Positions 20,331-29,808 of a DNA stretch of 64,000 nucleotides are shown in pieces (position 1 is the first letter of the stretch; each line of letters opens with the position of its first letter). Origin of the DNA: Methanobrevibacter boviskoreani JH1 (GTDB lineage Archaea > Methanobacteriota > Methanobacteria > Methanobacteriales > Methanobacteriaceae); assembly GCF_000320505.1 (NCBI RefSeq), contig NZ_BAGX02000020.1:290573-354572 (forward strand). The letters are read 5' to 3'. The notes beneath the pieces were generated by a model. That model ran no database searches and had not been told where the DNA came from. It was given only the letters and a program-made list of their open reading frames with translations. The position numbers and the translations under genes are program-made.

Positions 20331-21332
20331 TTGATTGATGAAGTTTTAAAAAAAGCAGAAAATAATAAAAAACTAAGTGATGAGGAATATATTCAATTAT
20401 TAAAAATTGACAATAGAGAAGACTTAGATAAGTTATGTGATATTGCAGTTAAAATTCGAGATAAGAATATTGACCAAATTAAATTAACTTCAACAATCCA
20501 TATTACTAATAAATGCCAGATATATCCAAGATGTAAATACTGTGGATTTGCAACAGAAACATCTACTGACGGATATTACGACTCTTTTTTCAAGAACAAA
20601 TATGAGATACTGGAGGCTGCAAAATCTATTGAGGAGGCAGGAATCCCTAGGGTTAGCTGTTCTGGTGGTCATGGTTACAATGGAAAACAGGCTATTAAAG
20701 CAACTGAAATTGTTAAAAACAACACCTCCCTTGAAGTTCTTGTAAATGTAGGTGCAGATTTAAACGAGGAGGCTATTAATAGACTTAAAGAATTAAATAC
20801 CGATACAATTTGTTGTAATTTAGAAACAACCAATGAAGATTTATTTAATTTTGTAAAACCTGGTGAAAAGCTGGAGGATAGGGTAAATGTATGTAGGATG
20901 ATAGATGATGCAGGTGTTTCACTATCCTCAGGTATATTAATCGGCCTTGGTGAAAGTTTGGAAGATAGGATAGCACATTTACATTTTCTAAACACTTTTA
21001 AGAATCTTGAGGAAATTCCTCTTATGGGCTTTAATCCATATAAAGGCACTCCAATGGAAAACCATCCGGCATCTCCATTAGAGGAACAATTGAAGATGAT
21101 TGCAGTTACCCGTATAATGTATCCAAGTATTAGAATCACCGTACCAACTCCAACCATTGGACCTGAAAATGTTGTATACTCTTTAAATGCTGGAGCAAGT
21201 AATTTAGCAACAGTCATTGCCGATAACTATCCATTGGATGTTAAGGGTGTAGGTTCACCTATATGTGGAAACTTTAAAGATGTAATGTCTGTTATAAATA
21301 ACTTGGATTTAAAGGCTCAGACCCTTTGTTAA
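20331..21332 (+). CDS. hcgA: Radical SAM protein HcgA (FeGP cofactor synthesis)
   Basis: 333-aa radical SAM enzyme needed for the pyridinol part of the FeGP cofactor. It has the unusual cluster motif C-X5-C-X2-C (Cys62, Cys68, Cys71 in KCQIYPRCKYCGF) that marks HcgA, rather than CX3CX2C. The rest resembles the BioB/HydE/ThiH group (SCSGGHGYNGKQAIKATEIV, GILIGLGESLEDR). It starts with TTG at 20331; AGGTG ends 5 nt upstream and no ATG in frame is close. It opens the hcgA-F gene run. The exact product is not established from sequence. Confidence 0.94.
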   Translation: MIDEVLKKAENNKKLSDEEYIQLLKIDNREDLDKLCDIAVKIRDKNIDQIKLTSTIHITNKCQIYPRCKYCGFATETSTDGYYDSFFKNKYEILEAAKSIEEAGIPRVSCSGGHGYNGKQAIKATEIVKNNTSLEVLVNVGADLNEEAINRLKELNTDTICCNLETTNEDLFNFVKPGEKLEDRVNVCRMIDDAGVSLSSGILIGLGESLEDRIAHLHFLNTFKNLEEIPLMGFNPYKGTPMENHPASPLEEQLKMIAVTRIMYPSIRITVPTPTIGPENVVYSLNAGASNLATVIADNYPLDVKGVGSPICGNFKDVMSVINNLDLKAQTLC

Positions 21333-21407
21333 ATCATTTTACTTAAAGCTTTTAAACTTTTAAAACATAATGTTATTTGATTTTAAAACTGATTAATAGT
21401 GTTTATT

Positions 21408-21884
21408 ATGTCTTTTGAAAAGATGATTAAAAATGCATTTGAGGAATCTGAAAATAACTGCCGCTTTGGGGATAAGATCGAAGAGGTTCATGAGATTCAA
21501 ACTTATATAAAGAATGCTAAAAAAATCTATGTTCCTAATAAGAATGGAATTAAGGTTAAAGTTTTAAATAAGGTATTAAAAGAGTATGGTCTTAACGAAG
21601 CTCATATTTTAAAGATAAATACTAATTTTGCAGATACAAGTAGAATACCTGCTCTTTCAAAGGCATATATTGCCCTTGATCAATGTGACTGTGACTTGAT
21701 TATAAGTCGCGGTAGACTTGGAGTACCTGGTTCAGGTTCACTTCTAGTTTTCATTGACAATAAGGGAAGGATTCTAACAGCAGGATCATCACCGTCACAT
21801 GCTGTCACATCTAAACCCTTGGAGGAGGCAGTTTATATGGAGGCTGTAGAGGCTTTAGAGAAGGTCGGATTTAAAAAGATCTAG
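21408..21884 (+). CDS. hcgB: FeGP cofactor guanylyltransferase HcgB
   Basis: 158-aa DUF3236-family protein. HcgB joins GMP from GTP to the pyridinol to give guanylylpyridinol. Recognisable segments: CRFGDKIEEVHEIQTYI, GLNEAHILKINTNFADTSRI, CDLIISRGRLGVPGSGSLLV and TAGSSPSHAVTSKPLEEAVY. The ATG at 21408 is chosen over an in-frame GTG at 21399. It follows hcgA by 75 bp and precedes hcgC by 80 bp. Confidence 0.93.
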   Translation: MSFEKMIKNAFEESENNCRFGDKIEEVHEIQTYIKNAKKIYVPNKNGIKVKVLNKVLKEYGLNEAHILKINTNFADTSRIPALSKAYIALDQCDCDLIISRGRLGVPGSGSLLVFIDNKGRILTAGSSPSHAVTSKPLEEAVYMEAVEALEKVGFKKI

Positions 21885-21964
21885 ATTCTCATTAAGGTAA
21901 ACTGTTGAATTTTTTTCATGCTTTAGGAAATCTTTACTTAGTATTTGTTAAAGAAGGTTAAATA

Positions 21965-22756
21965 ATGGATATTGATACTGGAATTACCACGGAAGTATAT
22001 ACAATAAAATCAAAAACAAGATTAATAGATATATTTGATGAGATAATCAGTAAGAAATCTTCAGTAACACTTGATTATGTCAATTCCCTTGATCTCGATA
22101 GGGATTCTAATATTATTGTAGTTGGAACATATTTTACAGGACTTGGAATCGTAAAAAAACTCTCTAGGTATTATAACAACATTACATTGATTGATATCTA
22201 TCCACATCTTGAGGAGCTATTGCATGCTGATATTGGTGGTGAACTTTACTGTGATGTTGAATTCTCATCCAATCTGGATTTAATCTATGCTGCTGATGTT
22301 TTAATAGATACAACAGGTTTTGGAGGTTTAACAGTCAAGCAATCATCAAAACTTAATCTTAAAGGATTTATTATTGAGGACCCTGTAGCTGAGGATAACG
22401 ATGAGCTGTTAAAGGATAAAAACAATATCCATAAAAGGTTGGAGGTTGTAAACTCTCCAAACAAGGCTATTATAAAAACAAAGGGAATCAATACAAAGAC
22501 GTCCGGTACCATGACTTTGACTATCGGCGTCTTGACAGATGTATTAAACAAGGCTCAAAACATGGATGGTGTCCTATACAGTGCCTGTGAGATGACCTTT
22601 TATGAGGAGATTATCTTCAAAGAGAGGAACATTGAAAAATTTATGAATCTTGCATTAAGGCAGGCTCTGAAGATATCTACAATAAATCCATTTGACTGTG
22701 ACAAGCTTTTAAAAGATGAACTAGATAAGATACATTCAGAAATCATTATTAATTAA
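21965..22756 (+). CDS. hcgC: SAM-dependent pyridinol C3-methyltransferase HcgC
   Basis: HcgC methylates C3 of the pyridinol precursor of the FeGP cofactor using S-adenosylmethionine. The 263-aa chain has a Rossmann-like core (NIIVVGTYFTGLGIVKKLSR, then ITLIDIYPHLEELLHADI), DVLIDTTGFGGLTVKQSSKL, and the GINTKTSGTMTLTIGVLTDV segment typical of the DUF1188/HcgC family. AAGGTT lies at a good distance before the ATG. It stands in the conserved hcgB-C-D order. Confidence 0.93.
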   Translation: MDIDTGITTEVYTIKSKTRLIDIFDEIISKKSSVTLDYVNSLDLDRDSNIIVVGTYFTGLGIVKKLSRYYNNITLIDIYPHLEELLHADIGGELYCDVEFSSNLDLIYAADVLIDTTGFGGLTVKQSSKLNLKGFIIEDPVAEDNDELLKDKNNIHKRLEVVNSPNKAIIKTKGINTKTSGTMTLTIGVLTDVLNKAQNMDGVLYSACEMTFYEEIIFKERNIEKFMNLALRQALKISTINPFDCDKLLKDELDKIHSEIIIN

Positions 22757-22771
22757 TTTTAGGTTAGATGC

Positions 22772-23476
22772 ATGATACTCAAAGATATTATAGTATATAT
22801 TGATAATAGAATTCCTAAGGATTTTGGCTTAGAAGATGACAGTATAGGTTTTCAGGGAGAGTATGATTTAAATCAGGAAATAGGCTCAATTTATATATTG
22901 ATGGATTTATACAGGGAGGATGATTTGAGATTTTCAGAGGAAAATATTCTGATAGTTACACATCACCCTCCATTGTTTACACCTAAAACCCCTACATATA
23001 CTATCCATTCAAACTGGGATATTATAGATGGGGGTGCAAATGAATCACTTGCAAATATATTGGGTTTGGATGTTGTTGATGTATTTGATAAAAAGACAGG
23101 TATTGGAAGGGTTTGTAGGTTTGATGGTGATTTTGAATCATTCAAATCCACAGTCTCATCTATTTTTTCCAATGTCCGAATCGTAAACCAGGTTGAGGAT
23201 AAGAAGCAAGTAAATAATATTGGGGTGATCTCTGGTTTCGGACTTAAAAATCCTGAATACATAAAACTAGCATCTGATTTAGACTTGGATATTCTGATAT
23301 CAGGTGATTTGACTCAGGAAACGGCAGTCTTAGCCTCATATTTGGATATTACTTTAATCGACTTAGGCCATCATGATAGTGAGGTTCCAGGATTATATGA
23401 TTTAAAGAATATTCTATCTAAGTTAAATATTCCAATAGTTGTCTTAAATAAAAAGCCGTGGGTGGATTTACCATAA
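22772..23476 (+). CDS. hcgD: Nif3-like protein HcgD
   Basis: 234-aa NIF3/GTP-cyclohydrolase-1-type-2 superfamily protein. HcgD carries a dinuclear metal site and is proposed to deliver iron to the FeGP cofactor. Metal-site features: ILIVTHHPPLFT (paired His), SGDLTQETAV and a late LIDLGHHDSEVPGL. The ATG at 22772 fits AGGTT at 22761-22765. It begins 15 bp after hcgC, so cotranscription is likely. Confidence 0.92.
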   Translation: MILKDIIVYIDNRIPKDFGLEDDSIGFQGEYDLNQEIGSIYILMDLYREDDLRFSEENILIVTHHPPLFTPKTPTYTIHSNWDIIDGGANESLANILGLDVVDVFDKKTGIGRVCRFDGDFESFKSTVSSIFSNVRIVNQVEDKKQVNNIGVISGFGLKNPEYIKLASDLDLDILISGDLTQETAVLASYLDITLIDLGHHDSEVPGLYDLKNILSKLNIPIVVLNKKPWVDLP

Positions 23477-23748
23477 CGTCTTAAGAGGTTATATTATTGA
23501 ATAATGATTTTTTTATAAGTTGATTTGCTTTTGTTCGTTTGCAAGTTGAGTAATGGTTTATTTGATTATTTTAGCTATTAAGCTTGAATAGATTAGATGT
23601 TTTATTAACTGTTTTAGTTATTTTTACAGGTTAGATAAACTTTTTTGTATATATCTATTTCAGTTTATCTTAAAAGGGCATGATATAATAAAGCATGGAT
23701 AGATTTATTTAACCATTTTATTTATTTATTTTTTATAAGAGGTATAGA

Positions 23749-24387
23749 ATGATAGAAGATATTGAAAATCAGAGAGTTCCTAAAGGTAGAATAGACCTTG
23801 TAGGATTTGGAAGATTAGGTTTAAGAACTGGTATTAATTTAATTCAGGTACATCGTGGTGGACCAAAGGAGATTGTGGCTTTTGATGGTCAAAAGATTGC
23901 AGGCTCAGATGTCATTTTCACGTTACTTGGAGGGGAGATAGGTGAATATAAAACAGATTTCCTAAAAAGAATATGCACCCATGATGAGGATTATAGAAAT
24001 GTTGTAAGTATTCCTGAATATATCAATGAGGATAATATTGATTTAATTAAGGGAGATGTTGTGGTAATTGAGATAGCTGGAGGAAATACAATACCTATGG
24101 CGGCTAAAATCATAAAACATGCTAAATCAATAGGTGCCAAAACTATTAGTACCGGTGGAATCTTTGGCTATGGTGATGAGGAGATTACCGTTAAGGACAT
24201 ATCAGAATATAAGGACAATCCTGCAGTAGACGAACTTAAAAAGGAAGGTATATTAAAAGATCATTTAATTGTTTCAACTAATAAGTTATTAAGGGACCAC
24301 GAACCTATTACTCCATACACCTTAGATGAGGTATCCAAGGCTATTACTAAAACAGCTTTAAGATTATTGGATGATAAAGATGATTAG
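23749..24387 (+). CDS. hcgE: E1-like adenylating enzyme HcgE
   Basis: 212-aa ThiF/E1-like ATP-binding protein. HcgE activates the carboxyl group of guanylylpyridinol as an adenylate before transfer to HcgF. Visible: the nucleotide loop VGFGRLGLRTGINLIQVHRG, AFDGQKIAGSDVIFTLLGGE and VVVIEIAGGNTIPMAAKIIK. An AGAGGTA ribosome site precedes the ATG. The 272-bp gap after hcgD may hold a second promoter. Its end overlaps the hcgF start by 8 bp, implying translational coupling. Confidence 0.93.
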   Translation: MIEDIENQRVPKGRIDLVGFGRLGLRTGINLIQVHRGGPKEIVAFDGQKIAGSDVIFTLLGGEIGEYKTDFLKRICTHDEDYRNVVSIPEYINEDNIDLIKGDVVVIEIAGGNTIPMAAKIIKHAKSIGAKTISTGGIFGYGDEEITVKDISEYKDNPAVDELKKEGILKDHLIVSTNKLLRDHEPITPYTLDEVSKAITKTALRLLDDKDD

Positions 24388-24940
24388 AATTGCCACGGCA
24401 GAATGTTTCACCCATGGTAAGATTGGACGTGAGATCCACGCACTGGCCCAATCCTATGAAGGTAATTTCGGAAGGGACTATATTAAAAATCCAAAGGAAT
24501 TCGGGGATTTTGACTATAATGATATTGGTCTTGTTTGTGGTTTATTCATTCCAACAATAGACGCAGTTAAGACGGTTTTACAGGTTGAAAATCCTCCGGA
24601 ACCTAAAACCTTAATTAAGGGTATAAAGGTCTATGATGAAGAGGGGGATAAAAAGGTAAGTAAGATAATGGCCGAGGCTGTTAAAAATATAACCGATTCC
24701 GACATAGCCATCGGTACTACAGCCGGTATTGGAAGAGGCGGAATATGTATTCTAACAGATGATTATTCCATCGTCACCACTACCGATGTTTTCTCAGATT
24801 TAAGGGAGAATAACAGTGAGGAGCTATATAACAGACAGGAAGATGGAATCAGAAAAGCTTTAAGGATTCTATTATATCTTTTAAATAACGACTTTAAATC
24901 CATTGAGGATATGGACAATGTTTCAATTGAAAAAATCTGA
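24380..24940 (+). CDS. hcgF: FeGP cofactor synthesis protein HcgF (UPF0254)
   Basis: 186-aa UPF0254-family protein. HcgF accepts the activated guanylylpyridinol as a thioester on Cys9. I start it at 24380 (MIRIATAECF), three codons after the first possible ATG, since this puts the cysteine at exactly position 9 as in the characterised protein. Other conserved stretches: GKIGREIHALAQSYEGNFGR, DIAIGTTAGIGRGGICILTD. It overlaps hcgE by 8 bp. The set hcgA-F plus hcgG completes the FeGP pathway. Confidence 0.93.
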   Translation: MIRIATAECFTHGKIGREIHALAQSYEGNFGRDYIKNPKEFGDFDYNDIGLVCGLFIPTIDAVKTVLQVENPPEPKTLIKGIKVYDEEGDKKVSKIMAEAVKNITDSDIAIGTTAGIGRGGICILTDDYSIVTTTDVFSDLRENNSEELYNRQEDGIRKALRILLYLLNNDFKSIEDMDNVSIEKI

Positions 24941-25426
24941 TTTTTTTAATTAAATGCTGTTAAATTTATCTGAGTGTTCCTCTTCTAATTATAGTATTAT
25001 TTCATTTAAAAATCTTATTTTTTAATCTAATCATGTTAAGTTTATCAAATAAGCTATTTCATCTTTTAATTTTAGTGTTATTCTATTTTTAAAATCTTAT
25101 TTTTTAATTTAGGCTATTTCATTATAAGGTTTCTAAATTTAATATTAATTCTTTTTTATATAGTGTATTATAACTTTAAAAGTTTAATTTTCTTTATCTT
25201 CTTTTATTAAATTTTTTTTAAAATGAGTATTTATTTTAATTAAAAAATATAAAGTTCTATTATCTAAAATTTTATAATTGAATTCTTTTAAGTCATTAGG
25301 TATTAAAGTTAGATTTTTATCGTGTTTATTATTCTAATTTTTATCTTGACTTAAAATTTAATTTATTATGTATCTTAATTATTTAATTGTTAATTGTAGA
25401 AACAATTTTTATTTTATGGTGATTTG
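24941..25426. other. Intergenic region with a degenerate duplication
   Basis: Between hcgF and dadD. It contains an imperfect pair of about 25 bp segments (AAATCTTATTTTTTAAT at 25009-25027 and 25090-25108), each followed or preceded by CTATTTCAT-type words. This looks like decayed low-complexity duplication. GGTGAT near 25419 is the dadD ribosome site. No gene is seen. Confidence 0.45.
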
Positions 25427-26755
25427 ATGGAGACAAATAATATCTTAATTAAAAATGGAACTATTTTAAATCCTAAATCCAATGGTGAAGTCGAATATGG
25501 TAAATCTTCCATTTTAATTGAAAACGATAGAATCAATCTTATTGAAGACGATATAGAAGACGGTAATGCAGAAAAGGTCATTGATGCAGACGGTAAAATT
25601 GTAATGCCTGGATTAATCAATACTCATTGTCATATACCTATGACTTTATTTAGAAGTTTGGCAGATGATTTGGAGTTGGATTCCTGGTTAAATGATCATA
25701 TCTGGCCTATGGAGGCTAATCTTAACAGTGAATATACCTATAACGGTGCTCTTTTAGGTGCTCTTGAGATGATAAAGTCAGGAACAACCACCTTCTCAGA
25801 CATGTATTTCTATATGGGTGATGTTGCAAGGGCTATTGATAAGGCCGGTATAAGGGCAGTACTATCCTATGGTATGATTGATTTTGGAGATGGGGAAAAA
25901 CGTGAAAACGAGTTTAGGGAAAACATAGATCTAATTAAAAACTATAACAATACCTCCGACGGTAGAATAACCACTATGTTTGGACCACATTCAATCTATA
26001 CCACCTCTCCAGAATTAATAAAGAGGGTAAGGGCTGAGGCTAATAAGTATAATGTTGGAATTCATATACATATGAATGAAACCCAGAAAGAGATTAATGA
26101 TTCCATTGAATTAAATGGCATGAGACCTTTCGAATACTTGGATGATTTAGGATTCTTATCCTCAGATGTTGTTGCGGCACACTGTGTATGGTTATCAGAT
26201 AACGAAATCAGTTTAATTAAGGAGAACGATGTCAAGGTATCCCATAATCCATGTAGTAATGCGAAACTTGCATCAGGTATTGCACCTGTATCAAAACTTT
26301 TGGAAAACGGTATCTGTGTATCCATCGGTACCGACGGTGCTTCAAGTAATAATAATCTAGACATGTTTGAGGAGATGAAATTCGCTGCCCTTCTACAGAA
26401 GGTATCAACACTTGATCCCGAGGTTTTATCTGCAGAGCAAACAGTTGCGGCAGCTACTATAAATGGTGCAAGGGCTTTAGGTTTGGATAAGGATATCGGA
26501 TCCATTGAGGAAGGCAAGAAAGCAGACATCATACTGGTTGATACAAATAGACCTAACTTCACCCCTCTTGGAAACTCATTATGTGCAAACATCGTATACT
26601 CTGCAAACGGGGATAATGTTGATACAACCATTTGTAATGGTCAAATATTGATGGAAAATAGAAAACTAAACACCCTTGACGAGCTTTCCATATTAGAAAA
26701 TGCAAAACAATCTATTAATGAGATGATTGAGCTTAAAGAAAATAGTGAAGAATAA
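25427..26755 (+). CDS. dadD: 5'-deoxyadenosine / MTA / S-adenosylhomocysteine deaminase
   Basis: 442-aa amidohydrolase that deaminates 5'-deoxyadenosine, methylthioadenosine and S-adenosylhomocysteine. The metal and substrate residues are present: NTHCHIPMTLFRSLADD, HIHMNETQKE, AAHCVWLSDNE, and the aspartate in SIGTDGASSNNNLDMFEEMK. ATG at 25427 follows GGTGATT; a TTG sits just before it. In methanogens DadD recycles the 5'-deoxyadenosine made by radical SAM enzymes, so its place after hcgA (radical SAM) and hcgC (SAM methyltransferase) fits removal of their by-products, although the 486-bp gap argues for separate transcription. Confidence 0.92.
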   Translation: METNNILIKNGTILNPKSNGEVEYGKSSILIENDRINLIEDDIEDGNAEKVIDADGKIVMPGLINTHCHIPMTLFRSLADDLELDSWLNDHIWPMEANLNSEYTYNGALLGALEMIKSGTTTFSDMYFYMGDVARAIDKAGIRAVLSYGMIDFGDGEKRENEFRENIDLIKNYNNTSDGRITTMFGPHSIYTTSPELIKRVRAEANKYNVGIHIHMNETQKEINDSIELNGMRPFEYLDDLGFLSSDVVAAHCVWLSDNEISLIKENDVKVSHNPCSNAKLASGIAPVSKLLENGICVSIGTDGASSNNNLDMFEEMKFAALLQKVSTLDPEVLSAEQTVAAATINGARALGLDKDIGSIEEGKKADIILVDTNRPNFTPLGNSLCANIVYSANGDNVDTTICNGQILMENRKLNTLDELSILENAKQSINEMIELKENSEE

Positions 26756-27262
26756 GATTCAATTGTTATTTTATTTAATCTATTATTAGAATAGTTTTTT
26801 TCTAATATTTTTAATGGATGGGATAAATAATATTTTTATTCCATTTAAATAAAATAGTTATAAATTTAATTAATATTAATTTATTTAATAGCTATTTTAT
26901 TATATCTGTTTTTGTTTATTTTATATTTATTGGACTAATGTTTTTATTTATTATTTTTCTATCTATATGTCTATATATTATTTTTATATTTTTTAATCAT
27001 TTGATTATAATTTTGATAATTAGTTTTTTTTTATTTTAAGTTATTTATATTGAGATTTTTTAAAATTGTTTTAACTATTTATCTTTTATTTTAAGTACAA
27101 TTTCAAGTGTAAAATTATTTTATGAAAATTCCATATGATTAAATTAGTATTTGAAAATTAGTTTATTTTTTTAATTATTGTTAAAATTAAGTTATAAGGA
27201 TTGATTATTTTTTTTAAATATATTAATGGGATAGAAAAATTAGTTATAAAGATAAAATGGAT
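26756..27262. other. Convergent intergenic region with an isolated ORB-like box
   Basis: dadD and tfrA converge here. The DNA is T-rich and gene-free. It holds a perfect left-pointing ORB-like box at 27100-27113, listed separately. No promoter is expected between convergent ends. Confidence 0.5.
27100..27113 (-). promoter_or_regulatory. Isolated ORB-like element
   Basis: ATTTCAAGTGTAAA, the exact reverse complement of the origin box TTTACACTTGAAAT, lies between two convergent gene ends, where a promoter element is not expected. Candidate Cdc6-binding site about 15 kb from oriC. Confidence 0.55.
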
Positions 27263-28939
27263 TTACTCATCAAGAGTAAATTTTCCATCTCTTTTTAGGA
27301 ACTTAACCTTGGATTTTCCCATAAGAATACTTTTATCCCAGCCATCATAGGTTTCTGGGAAATCTTCCCTATAATGTGCTCCTCGGCTTTCACGTCTTAT
27401 AGTTGCAAACTTGACTATTAGAATAGCAACTTCACACATATTGATAACCTCAAGTCCCTCTTGCAAGTCTTTATTATAGGTCTTATCAGAGGATATTCTC
27501 ATGTTGTTAAGCTTATTGTTTTTGATGTCAAGCAACTTTTTAAGTGCAAGACGTAGGTGTGTTTCGTTTCTTATGATGGATACATTTTCCCACATTATGG
27601 TCTGTATTTCCTTTTTAATTTCACTAGGTTTGTATTCTCCGTCTTTTATAAGATTTTTAATACGCTGTTCCTCTTCTTCGACGGATTTATCGTTTCTTTC
27701 GAATTCCTCTATCTCTGATGCAATACTTGCAGCCTTACCTGCACGTTTTCCAAAGACCTGTGTCTCAGCAAGGGCATTTCCACCTAAACGGTTTGCTCCA
27801 TGAACTCCACCGGAAACCTCTCCACATGCATATAGACCTTCAATTGTGGATTTACCATTGACATCAATAAATAATCCGCCCATGCAATGGTGTGCGGTTG
27901 GTGCAACCTCCATAGGCTCATTCTTAATGTCCACACCTACATCGGCAAATTGCTCCACCATTGTCTCGAGCTTTTCATCGATTACATCATCATCAAGATG
28001 ACTTATATCAAGGTAAACTCCACCGTCCTCTGTTCCTCTACCTTCCCTGATTTCATTATAGATAGACCTTGCAACAACATCACGGGTTGCAAGTTCACCT
28101 CTGTCATCATAGTTGAACATAAATCTCTCATGGTTCTTGTTGAACAACTTTCCACCTTCACCTCTTACGGCTTCGGTTACAAGTACACCTGCCCTTGATT
28201 TAGGTTTTATCATACCTGTTGGGTGGAATTGTATTTGTTCCATATCAACTAGATCTGCACCGGCATCCCATGCAAGCGCATATCCGTCTCCATTCTTCTG
28301 GAAGGTATTGGAGGTTATAGGATATAGTTGTCCTGATCCTCCTGTTGCAAGAATAACCTCTTTTGCCTGGAAGAAGATGGTACTTGAATCTTTAAGATTG
28401 AATCCTACAGCACCTATTACCTTTGGGAAATCATCATTGTTTAAGATTAATTTTGTAATCATTACCTCATCAATGGTTTCAATGTCCCTCTTAATAACCT
28501 CTTCCTTAAGTGCTGTAATGATTTCATGTCCCGTTCTGTCTCCTGCAAAACATGTTCTTCTGTATGTCTGTCCACCAAACGGTCTCTGATTTAGTTTTCC
28601 ATTTTCCTGTCTATCAAATAGTGCACCATAGTTTTCTAGATCCACTAGTCTGTCAGGTGCCTCGTCCACTAATACATTCACTAATCTACTATCATTTAGA
28701 TAGCTTCCACCTTTTAATGTATCTTTAAAATGTGCTTTTTTACTATCATCGGAGTCTACAAATCCAAATGCAGCATTATATCCTCCTTCAGCCATTCCAG
28801 TACATCCGGATCTAAATGAAAGACCTTTGGAGACAATGATTGGTTTTTTACCTGCCTTTGATACTTCAATAGCAGCCCTTGCACCTGCTCCCCCAGATCC
28901 TACAATCAATACATCAGATTGGATTATTTCACTTTCCAT
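27263..28939 (-). CDS. tfrA: Thiol:fumarate reductase (CoM/CoB) FAD subunit
   Basis: 558-aa flavoprotein subunit of the methanogen fumarate reductase that uses coenzyme M and coenzyme B thiols as donors, making succinate and the heterodisulfide. FAD loop VLIVGSGGAGARAAIEVSKA; the flavin-attachment-type GCTGMAEGGYNAAFG; catalytic domain signatures MEQIQFHPTGMI, EAVRGEGGKLFNKNHERFM, PTAHHCMGGLFID and GANRLGGNALAETQVFGKRA; C-terminal helical domain with RRESRGAHYREDFPE. The iron-sulfur subunit TfrB is not adjacent. AGGA precedes the ATG. Confidence 0.94.
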   Translation of the reverse strand: MESEIIQSDVLIVGSGGAGARAAIEVSKAGKKPIIVSKGLSFRSGCTGMAEGGYNAAFGFVDSDDSKKAHFKDTLKGGSYLNDSRLVNVLVDEAPDRLVDLENYGALFDRQENGKLNQRPFGGQTYRRTCFAGDRTGHEIITALKEEVIKRDIETIDEVMITKLILNNDDFPKVIGAVGFNLKDSSTIFFQAKEVILATGGSGQLYPITSNTFQKNGDGYALAWDAGADLVDMEQIQFHPTGMIKPKSRAGVLVTEAVRGEGGKLFNKNHERFMFNYDDRGELATRDVVARSIYNEIREGRGTEDGGVYLDISHLDDDVIDEKLETMVEQFADVGVDIKNEPMEVAPTAHHCMGGLFIDVNGKSTIEGLYACGEVSGGVHGANRLGGNALAETQVFGKRAGKAASIASEIEEFERNDKSVEEEEQRIKNLIKDGEYKPSEIKKEIQTIMWENVSIIRNETHLRLALKKLLDIKNNKLNNMRISSDKTYNKDLQEGLEVINMCEVAILIVKFATIRRESRGAHYREDFPETYDGWDKSILMGKSKVKFLKRDGKFTLDE

Positions 28940-29047
28940 ATTAGTTTCCTCTATTTGATTTTATAAATTAAATCTATCATTGATTTTAAAACAGTCAAAT
29001 TGTTTTTTATTTGACTTAATAAGTTGAACTTTAAAGTAATAGTTTAA

Positions 29048-29686
29048 TTAACTATCTTTGGTTAGGTATTCTTTAATATCCTCGATGGTTAAAATTGGCA
29101 TATCCCTTTCTTTAGAGAATTTGATTATATCTGGCATTCTTGCCATTGTACCATCTTCTTTGGTGATTTCACATAGGACACCATATGGTTTAAGACCAGC
29201 TAATTTCATTATTTCAACATTAGCCTCTGTATGTCCGTCACGTTCTAATACTCCACCGTTTTTAGCTCTAAGTGGGAATACATGTCCTGGATGATGTAAA
29301 TCACTTGGTTTTGCACCGTCTTTGGTTGCAGCTTTAACTGTTGTTACCCTATCTGCTGCTGAAACTCCGGTTGTTACACCTTCTGCCGCTTCAATGGATA
29401 TTGTAAAACCTGTACCATATGTACTTGTATTGTTTTCCACCATTAAAGGTAAATCCAATTCATCGGCTTTACTTTCTGGTAGGCATAGACATACTATTCC
29501 ACTACCTTCCCTGATGAGCAATGCCATTTGTTCATTTGTTAGATTTTCAGCTGAAAAGAACATGTCCCCCTCATTTTCACGGTCTTCATCATCGGTAACT
29601 ATAATTCCTTTTCCAGCTTTTAGATATTCTATTGCTTTATTAATACGATCTATGTATGTTCCTTCTAACATTTCTTCATGATTCAT
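29048..29686 (-). CDS. ribB: 3,4-dihydroxy-2-butanone 4-phosphate synthase
   Basis: Makes the four-carbon precursor of riboflavin from ribulose 5-phosphate. The 212-aa protein has the acidic active-site loop [20 protein letters not shown], the [17 protein letters not shown] strand, [20 protein letters not shown] and [19 protein letters not shown]. The ribosome site ATCAGGAG (29703 to 29696 on the minus strand) sits 9 nt before the ATG and is the apparent target of the FMN riboswitch upstream. Riboflavin kinase is divergent on the other side of the switch. Confidence 0.97.
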   Translation of the reverse strand: MNHEEMLEGTYIDRINKAIEYLKAGKGIIVTDDEDRENEGDMFFSAENLTNEQMALLIREGSGIVCLCLPESKADELDLPLMVENNTSTYGTGFTISIEAAEGVTTGVSAADRVTTVKAATKDGAKPSDLHHPGHVFPLRAKNGGVLERDGHTEANVEIMKLAGLKPYGVLCEITKEDGTMARMPDIIKFSKERDMPILTIEDIKEYLTKDS

Positions 29687-29695
29687 AGTAATTAA

Positions 29696-29742
29696 CTCCT
29701 GATATTTTATAAAGTTTCTAGATTAATACTAGAATCAGGGCA
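29696..29742 (-). promoter_or_regulatory. Expression platform of the FMN riboswitch
   Basis: On the minus strand a linker TGCCCTGATTC (29742 to 29732) can pair in two exclusive ways. GCCCTGA pairs with TCAGGGC at the 5' side of the aptamer (29932 to 29926), with one more G-U pair possible, or CCTGAT pairs with ATCAGG of the ribB ribosome site (29703 to 29698). An inner hairpin TTCTAG/CTAGAA (29734-29729 with 29721-29716) brings the second pair together. FMN binding should therefore free the linker and hide the ribosome site. Confidence 0.75.
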
Positions 29743-29808
29743 AAAAAAGATTAATAAATGCCAATATATAAAAAAATAATTCTATAGATTTATATATTTA
29801 CTTTCTAA

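Noticed and set aside
20675-21217. 180-aa minus-strand frame opposite hcgA
   Set aside because: Overlaps the conserved radical SAM core; no ribosome site and no family resemblance.
25009-25108. Imperfect duplicated segments before dadD
   Set aside because: Matches are short and made of A/T runs; not distinguishable from low-complexity sequence.
28113-28589. 158-aa plus-strand frame opposite tfrA
   Set aside because: Antisense to conserved TfrA motifs; composition is that of a reverse-complement shadow.
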